From Scatosoma sp045643825 (GTDB lineage Bacteria; Bacillota; Clostridia; Christensenellales; Borkfalkiaceae), in NCBI GenBank assembly GCA_045643825.1, contig JAZRFV010000044.1:1-34578 (forward strand): a stretch of DNA of 34,578 bases, written 5' to 3'. The position numbers and the translations under genes are program-made. Positions 30,790 through 34,578 of this stretch are shown here, in pieces. Within the stretch, counting starts at the first letter, position 1; the number at the start of each line of letters is the position of its first letter. Below the pieces are notes generated by a model, which saw only the letters and a list, made by a program, of their open reading frames with translations, did not search any database and had not been told where the DNA came from.

Positions 30790-32439
30790 ATGGATTGGAA
30801 CAAACTTGCGGAAACACTTATCCCTGACGAAAATATAAAACCGCTTGACTACTACGAAGCGCAATATCCCGAACGCGACCTTCCCAAAGGCGCGCAGGTA
30901 ACCCGTCTTGCACCCAGCCCCACGGGTTTCATTCACTTGGGTAACTTGTTCGTGGCCATTGCAAACGAACGAATTGCACACCAAAGCGAAGGTTTGATGT
31001 ATTTGCGTATCGAAGATACCGACTTGAAACGTAAAGTGGACGGCGCGGTAGAAGCGGTTAAGAGTGCACTTCGTTACTTTGATATCCGTTTCGACGAAGG
31101 TGCAGAAATTGAGGGCGCAGCAAACAACTACGGTCCTTATTATCAACGTGAACGCGCAGAGATTTACCACGCATACGCAAAGGAACTCATCAAGCGTGGC
31201 TTGGCATATCCTTGCTTCTGCACGGAGGAAGAATTGACCGCACTTCGTGAAAAGCAGACCGAAGAAAAGAAAATTACGGGTTACTACGGTGAATATGCGG
31301 CTTGCCGTAACTTAACCGAAGAACAAATTTACGAAAATATCAAGGCGGGCAAGCCTTACGTTATCCGTTTGCGTTCGCAGGGTAATGCTGAAAACAAGCT
31401 TACCTTCCGTGACGAAATCAAGGGTGATATCACGGTTACCGAAAACGACCAAGACGTTGTTATCTTGAAATCGGACGGTATCCCTACCTACCACTTTGCA
31501 CACGCAATCGACGACCACTTCATGCGCACGACGCTCGTTATTCGTGGCGAAGAATGGCTTGCATCCTTGCCTATCCACATCGAGCTTTTCGATATTCTCG
31601 GGTTCCGTAGACCGAAGTATGGTCACAACTGTTCCTTGCAAAAGATGGATGGTGAGACGAGAAGAAAGCTTTCCAAGAGAAAGGATCCCGAATTGTCCCT
31701 TGAATTCTACCGTCAAGAAGGCTACTATGCCCGTGCGGTAAAGGTATATATGTTGACCTTGCTCAACTCCAACTTTGAAGAATGGTATATGAAGAATCCC
31801 GACGGTGCGTTGGAAGATTTCAAATTCTCCATCAATAAAATGGGTAAGAGTGGCGCTTTGTTCGACCTGAATAAGTTAAGTGACATCAGCAAAAACGAAC
31901 TCGCGAAGCTTTCCGCTGAAGAAATGTTCGATTTCTTGAAGGTATGGACGGAGGAATTCGGTACGGAGGTTCAAAAGATGTACTTTGCGGATAAAGAATA
32001 CCTCTTGAAGATCCTCACCCTTTGTATGGGTATCGGGGGTAAGAAGCGTAGAAAGGACTTCACGACGGCAAAGCAAGCGATGGAATTTATCGCATACTTC
32101 TTCGACGAAACCTTCGCGCCTGCATACGAATATCGTTTTAGTGCGGATACGGTAAAAACGATCCTTGGCGGCTTTGCGTCGGCGTACGATTACAACGACG
32201 ATTGCTCCGCTTGGTTTGAAAAGGTGAAATCGGTTGCTGCGGCAAACGGCTTTGCAACGGATATGAAGGCTTACAAGGCGGATCCTACGGCATTCCCTGG
32301 CAACGTTTCGGACGTAGCGGAGATGCTTCGTATTGCAACGACGGGGCTTTCCAACACCCCTGACCTTTGGACGATTATGCAAATCTTGGGTAAGGATAAG
32401 ACCTTGGCAAGATTGAATAAGGCAATCCAAGCACTTTAA
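30790..32439 (+). CDS. gltX: Glutamyl-tRNA synthetase
   Basis: The 549-aa class I enzyme attaches glutamate to tRNA-Glu (and to tRNA-Gln in bacteria that use amidation). The HIGH-type motif is APSPTGFIHLGN at 41-52, and the KMSKS-type motif is RRKLSKRKD at 291-299. A zinc-type region with PCFC at 141-144 and a later Cys172 is present. A 35-40 residue N-terminal stretch precedes the catalytic core, and the total is longer than the common 470-500 aa, as in a GltX variant seen in Clostridia. It has its own promoter with an inverted repeat and its own terminator. Confidence 0.95.
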   Translation: MDWNKLAETLIPDENIKPLDYYEAQYPERDLPKGAQVTRLAPSPTGFIHLGNLFVAIANERIAHQSEGLMYLRIEDTDLKRKVDGAVEAVKSALRYFDIRFDEGAEIEGAANNYGPYYQRERAEIYHAYAKELIKRGLAYPCFCTEEELTALREKQTEEKKITGYYGEYAACRNLTEEQIYENIKAGKPYVIRLRSQGNAENKLTFRDEIKGDITVTENDQDVVILKSDGIPTYHFAHAIDDHFMRTTLVIRGEEWLASLPIHIELFDILGFRRPKYGHNCSLQKMDGETRRKLSKRKDPELSLEFYRQEGYYARAVKVYMLTLLNSNFEEWYMKNPDGALEDFKFSINKMGKSGALFDLNKLSDISKNELAKLSAEEMFDFLKVWTEEFGTEVQKMYFADKEYLLKILTLCMGIGGKKRRKDFTTAKQAMEFIAYFFDETFAPAYEYRFSADTVKTILGGFASAYDYNDDCSAWFEKVKSVAAANGFATDMKAYKADPTAFPGNVSDVAEMLRIATTGLSNTPDLWTIMQILGKDKTLARLNKAIQAL

Positions 32440-32447
32440 CAATGCGC

Positions 32448-32493
32448 AAAACCGTTTCAGGTGGGCGATTTTGCCCGTTTGAAACGGTTTTTT
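32448..32493 (+). terminator. Two-level terminator after gltX
   Basis: A 12-bp outer stem AAAACCGTTTCA (32448-32459) pairs with TGAAACGGTTTT (32480-32491) and encloses a second small stem GGGC/GCCC (32463-32476). A T-run ends the structure. Confidence 0.85.
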
Positions 32494-32508
32494 GATGAGG
32501 GAATGAGG

Positions 32509-33678
32509 ATGGAAATAAGAAAATTGATGTGGGACATGGAAAAGCTTTTTCAAACCCTGCCTGCGACCAAACCGATGGAAGAAATACGTTTAGGGGAAGG
32601 GATGGAGTCGTTTAAGTTCCAATCCGCCCCGTATGGCGACAAGGAATCCACTTGGGTATTTGCAGCGATGGGTGTTCCTGGGACAAAAAAACCTGCGGAG
32701 GGGTATCCTGCAATCGTGCTTGTGCACGGCGGTGGTGGTTTTGTCTTTAAGGAATGGATGCAATATTGGATGGATAGGGGCTTTGTGACGATTGCGGTGG
32801 ATATGTTCGGCAATCAGTTAAACGAGGCGTTGGAAAAGGTAGGTAACCCTGAAAGTGGACCGAAGGAACACGACGGATCCAATTACGACGGCGTGGAGGC
32901 CCCTACACAATCTTGGGTATATCATTCGATTTATAATGTAATCTTGGCGCACAATATTCTTCGTGCATCCAAGGACGTGGATAAGGATCGGATCGTGCTC
33001 ACGGGTATTTCGTGGGGCGGATATATCACGAGCATTTTGTCGGGCGTGGATCACCGCTTTGCGGCGTTTGCCCCTATGTATGGTTGTGGTTTTGTTTACG
33101 AGGACGGGTTTTGGACGAATGGTTACGGCACTTTTGGTGGAGCGGATAAGGAAAAATGGATTGCATTGTACGATCCATCCTCGTATTTGCCTTTCGCAAC
33201 AAAGTCGATGCTGTTCGTGTCGGGTATTGACGATGGCTTTTTCTCTGCGGTCAACCGTATGCGTTCGGCTGCACTTGTGAAAGGATCGGCGTTTTACTCC
33301 CAACGAACTAATTTACCCCACGGACATTGCTGGGCCTTAACCCCCGAAATCAATGCCTTTTTTCAATATATTCTCTATGGTAAAAACACCTACACAAAGC
33401 TGAATTCGGCGGTTGTAAACGACGGCGTTGCAATTGTACAAGCTAATAGCGGTTTGTACCCCAAAGCGAATTTTGTTTATACCATTTCCCAAGAAGAAGA
33501 CAGCCATAAATGGGAATGGAAAACGATACCATTGACTTTAAAGGACGGGGGATATGCTTGTAAAATCCCCGAAAATACAACGGCGTTTTCCTTTGAGCTT
33601 GTCAGCGATTGCAAGGATGGTGAGGAGTTTATCCGCCAATCCACCCCCGTATATATAAATAAAGAAGGCGTAAGGTAA
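32509..33678 (+). CDS. Alpha/beta hydrolase, acetyl-esterase or S9-peptidase-like
   Basis: The 389-aa protein has the oxyanion-hole block VHGGGG at 72-77, the nucleophile elbow GISWGG (Ser168) at 166-171, an acid in SGIDDGF (Asp241/242), and a histidine in LPHGHCW (271 or 273). A C-terminal beta domain of about 100 residues follows. No signal peptide is present. The fold and motifs resemble acetylxylan-esterase and dienelactone-hydrolase-like proteins that deacylate sugars; the substrate is not proven. The best start is ATG 32509, with AGGGA 6 nt upstream, just 15 nt after the gltX terminator. No separate promoter was found between them. Confidence 0.85.
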   Translation: MEIRKLMWDMEKLFQTLPATKPMEEIRLGEGMESFKFQSAPYGDKESTWVFAAMGVPGTKKPAEGYPAIVLVHGGGGFVFKEWMQYWMDRGFVTIAVDMFGNQLNEALEKVGNPESGPKEHDGSNYDGVEAPTQSWVYHSIYNVILAHNILRASKDVDKDRIVLTGISWGGYITSILSGVDHRFAAFAPMYGCGFVYEDGFWTNGYGTFGGADKEKWIALYDPSSYLPFATKSMLFVSGIDDGFFSAVNRMRSAALVKGSAFYSQRTNLPHGHCWALTPEINAFFQYILYGKNTYTKLNSAVVNDGVAIVQANSGLYPKANFVYTISQEEDSHKWEWKTIPLTLKDGGYACKIPENTTAFSFELVSDCKDGEEFIRQSTPVYINKEGVR

Positions 33679-33686
33679 AGTCTATC

Positions 33687-33720
33687 AAAAATAGCCCGCA
33701 AGCTGCGGGCTATTTTTATG
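33687..33720. terminator. Bidirectional terminator between the hydrolase and the AraC gene
   Basis: A 14-bp perfect stem, AAAAATAGCCCGCA (33687-33700) with TGCGGGCTATTTTT (33704-33717), has a 3-nt loop. T-runs exist on both strands, and the AraC stop codon overlaps the right arm. Confidence 0.92.
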
Positions 33721-34510
33721 TTTTAGATCGTTGATTTTTGCGGTATTGCAGGGGGGAGAGCTTTTCTTTTTGTTTAAAGATAAGCCCAAAATAATTGGCG
33801 GAGGAAAAACCGCAAAGCTCGGATATTTCCCCAACGTTTTTATCAGAATTTATCAACAAATCCTTCGCTTTTGTTAAGCGTACGTTCAGCAAAAAATCAA
33901 TGGGGGAACAGCTTGCGTATTTGTTGAAATTATAGATTAAGGTTGCCTTGGATACAAAAAACTGCTCGGATAAATCGTCGAGGCTTTGCTTTTCAGCGTA
34001 ATGTGTATTAAAATGGTCAATCACCTTTAACATTAAGGGTGGCATTTGGTTTTTTGCCACGGTAGTGGGGTGTAAAGGGGTACCATGTATGCGATGAAGT
34101 GTCAATAACGAGTATCCAAGCAATGCTCGAAAGCGATGTTCTGCGTGTTTTTCGTGCGGTTGAATATCCTCCCCCTCATCAAAAAGGTTGCAAAACAAGG
34201 CGGTTTCCATATCGTTTGGCTGTAAAAACTGCAAGGCACACTTATCCAAGGTCTCCTTTTGAAAGGGATCAAGGAAATCGGTGGAAACATTGACGTTGTA
34301 GCGTTCAAAAGGGCCTCCCTCTGTCTTATGCATCACGTACGGGGGGATAACGACGAGGACGGGTGCCGTAACCTTGTATAAGGCATCCGCAAGGAAAAAG
34401 GAGCGGCTGCCCTTTGTTAAAAAGTAGATTTCATAATGCGGATGCGTATGTAAATCGTGCATGGACCAATCATTTTCACGTACCGATTTTTCAAATTCAA
34501 TAAATGCCAT
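33716..34510 (-). CDS. AraC-family transcriptional regulator with an N-terminal cupin
   Basis: The 264-aa protein has an N-terminal cupin with the metal or ligand block HDLHTHPHYEIYFL at about 18-31. A C-terminal double helix-turn-helix (about 160-262) includes LDDLSEQFFVSKATLIYNF and the second helix pair IGEISELCGFSSANYFGLIFK-like, here VGEISELCGF...YFGLIFKQ. Such proteins usually sense sugars and activate a carbohydrate operon. ATG 34510 is chosen; AAGG lies 6 nt upstream and the cupin starts there. It is convergent with the hydrolase gene, so its target may lie outside the window beyond 34578 or be the hydrolase itself. Confidence 0.92.
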   Translation of the reverse strand: MAFIEFEKSVRENDWSMHDLHTHPHYEIYFLTKGSRSFFLADALYKVTAPVLVVIPPYVMHKTEGGPFERYNVNVSTDFLDPFQKETLDKCALQFLQPNDMETALFCNLFDEGEDIQPHEKHAEHRFRALLGYSLLTLHRIHGTPLHPTTVAKNQMPPLMLKVIDHFNTHYAEKQSLDDLSEQFFVSKATLIYNFNKYASCSPIDFLLNVRLTKAKDLLINSDKNVGEISELCGFSSANYFGLIFKQKEKLSPLQYRKNQRSKT

Positions 34511-34544
34511 AAAAAACCTTAAAATATATATGTAATTTATCAAA

Positions 34545-34573
34545 ATATTATCATTTTTTATATTGAAAGTCAA
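34545..34573 (-). promoter_or_regulatory. Promoter of the AraC gene
   Basis: On the minus strand TTGACT (34568-34573) and TAATAT (34545-34550) are 17 bp apart. Confidence 0.7.
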
Positions 34574-34578
34574 GTAAA

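Overview
The window reads as a chromosomal segment of a low-to-mid GC Gram-positive anaerobe of the class Clostridia. This rests on AGGAGG-type ribosome binding sites, many consensus sigma-A promoters with 17-bp spacers, intrinsic terminators, a large (about 270 nt) Alu-containing SRP RNA, the ecfA-ecfT-truA and lepA-hemW gene orders, InlB-type repeats in a surface protein, and a flavin thioredoxin reductase that lacks the NADPH motifs. A gut Christensenellales-like lineage would fit, but that placement is an inference from gene style and not proven here.

Layout. 1-5779 is a surface and carbohydrate region: the 3' end of a gene related to the lipoprotein at 8988-10640, a 1206-aa repeat-built surface protein with its own promoter, and a GH28-type protein without a signal peptide. 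5838-8837 lies on the minus strand: gdhA, a roughly 0.9-kb non-coding stretch with a GC-rich island of hairpins, a proline tRNA with the unusual anticodon AGG, and tdk. 8931-15945 is on the plus strand: the lipoprotein, a PlsC-like acyltransferase with a zinc ribbon, a ROK kinase coupled to a SIS isomerase, the thioredoxin-reductase-like flavoprotein, and dinB. The SRP RNA lies at 16057-16329 on the minus strand, convergent with dinB.

16457-30731 is largely housekeeping: mrp with a ComEC-type metallo-beta-lactamase; a fused EcfA ATPase with ecfT, truA and a membrane protein; then mnmE, a LysR regulator, lepA, hemW, a histidine phosphatase, a Nudix hydrolase and a ketopantoate-reductase-like protein. 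gltX follows with its own promoter, whose -35 box sits in a perfect inverted repeat. An alpha/beta hydrolase and a convergent AraC regulator close the window.

The most unusual things seen are: (1) a short sequence, GGGGCAGGTAYGCRTTGAA, recurring at least six times in 24 kb, both in hairpins between genes and in frame inside genes; (2) tRNA-Pro(AGG); (3) the flavoprotein with a CATC redox centre but no NADPH-binding signature; (4) the surface protein and its two related neighbours of unrecognised family; (5) the hairpin island beside the tRNA; (6) perfect inverted or direct repeats placed in the promoters of gltX, mnmE and the surface protein gene. No CRISPR array, insertion sequence, transposase or phage gene was seen.
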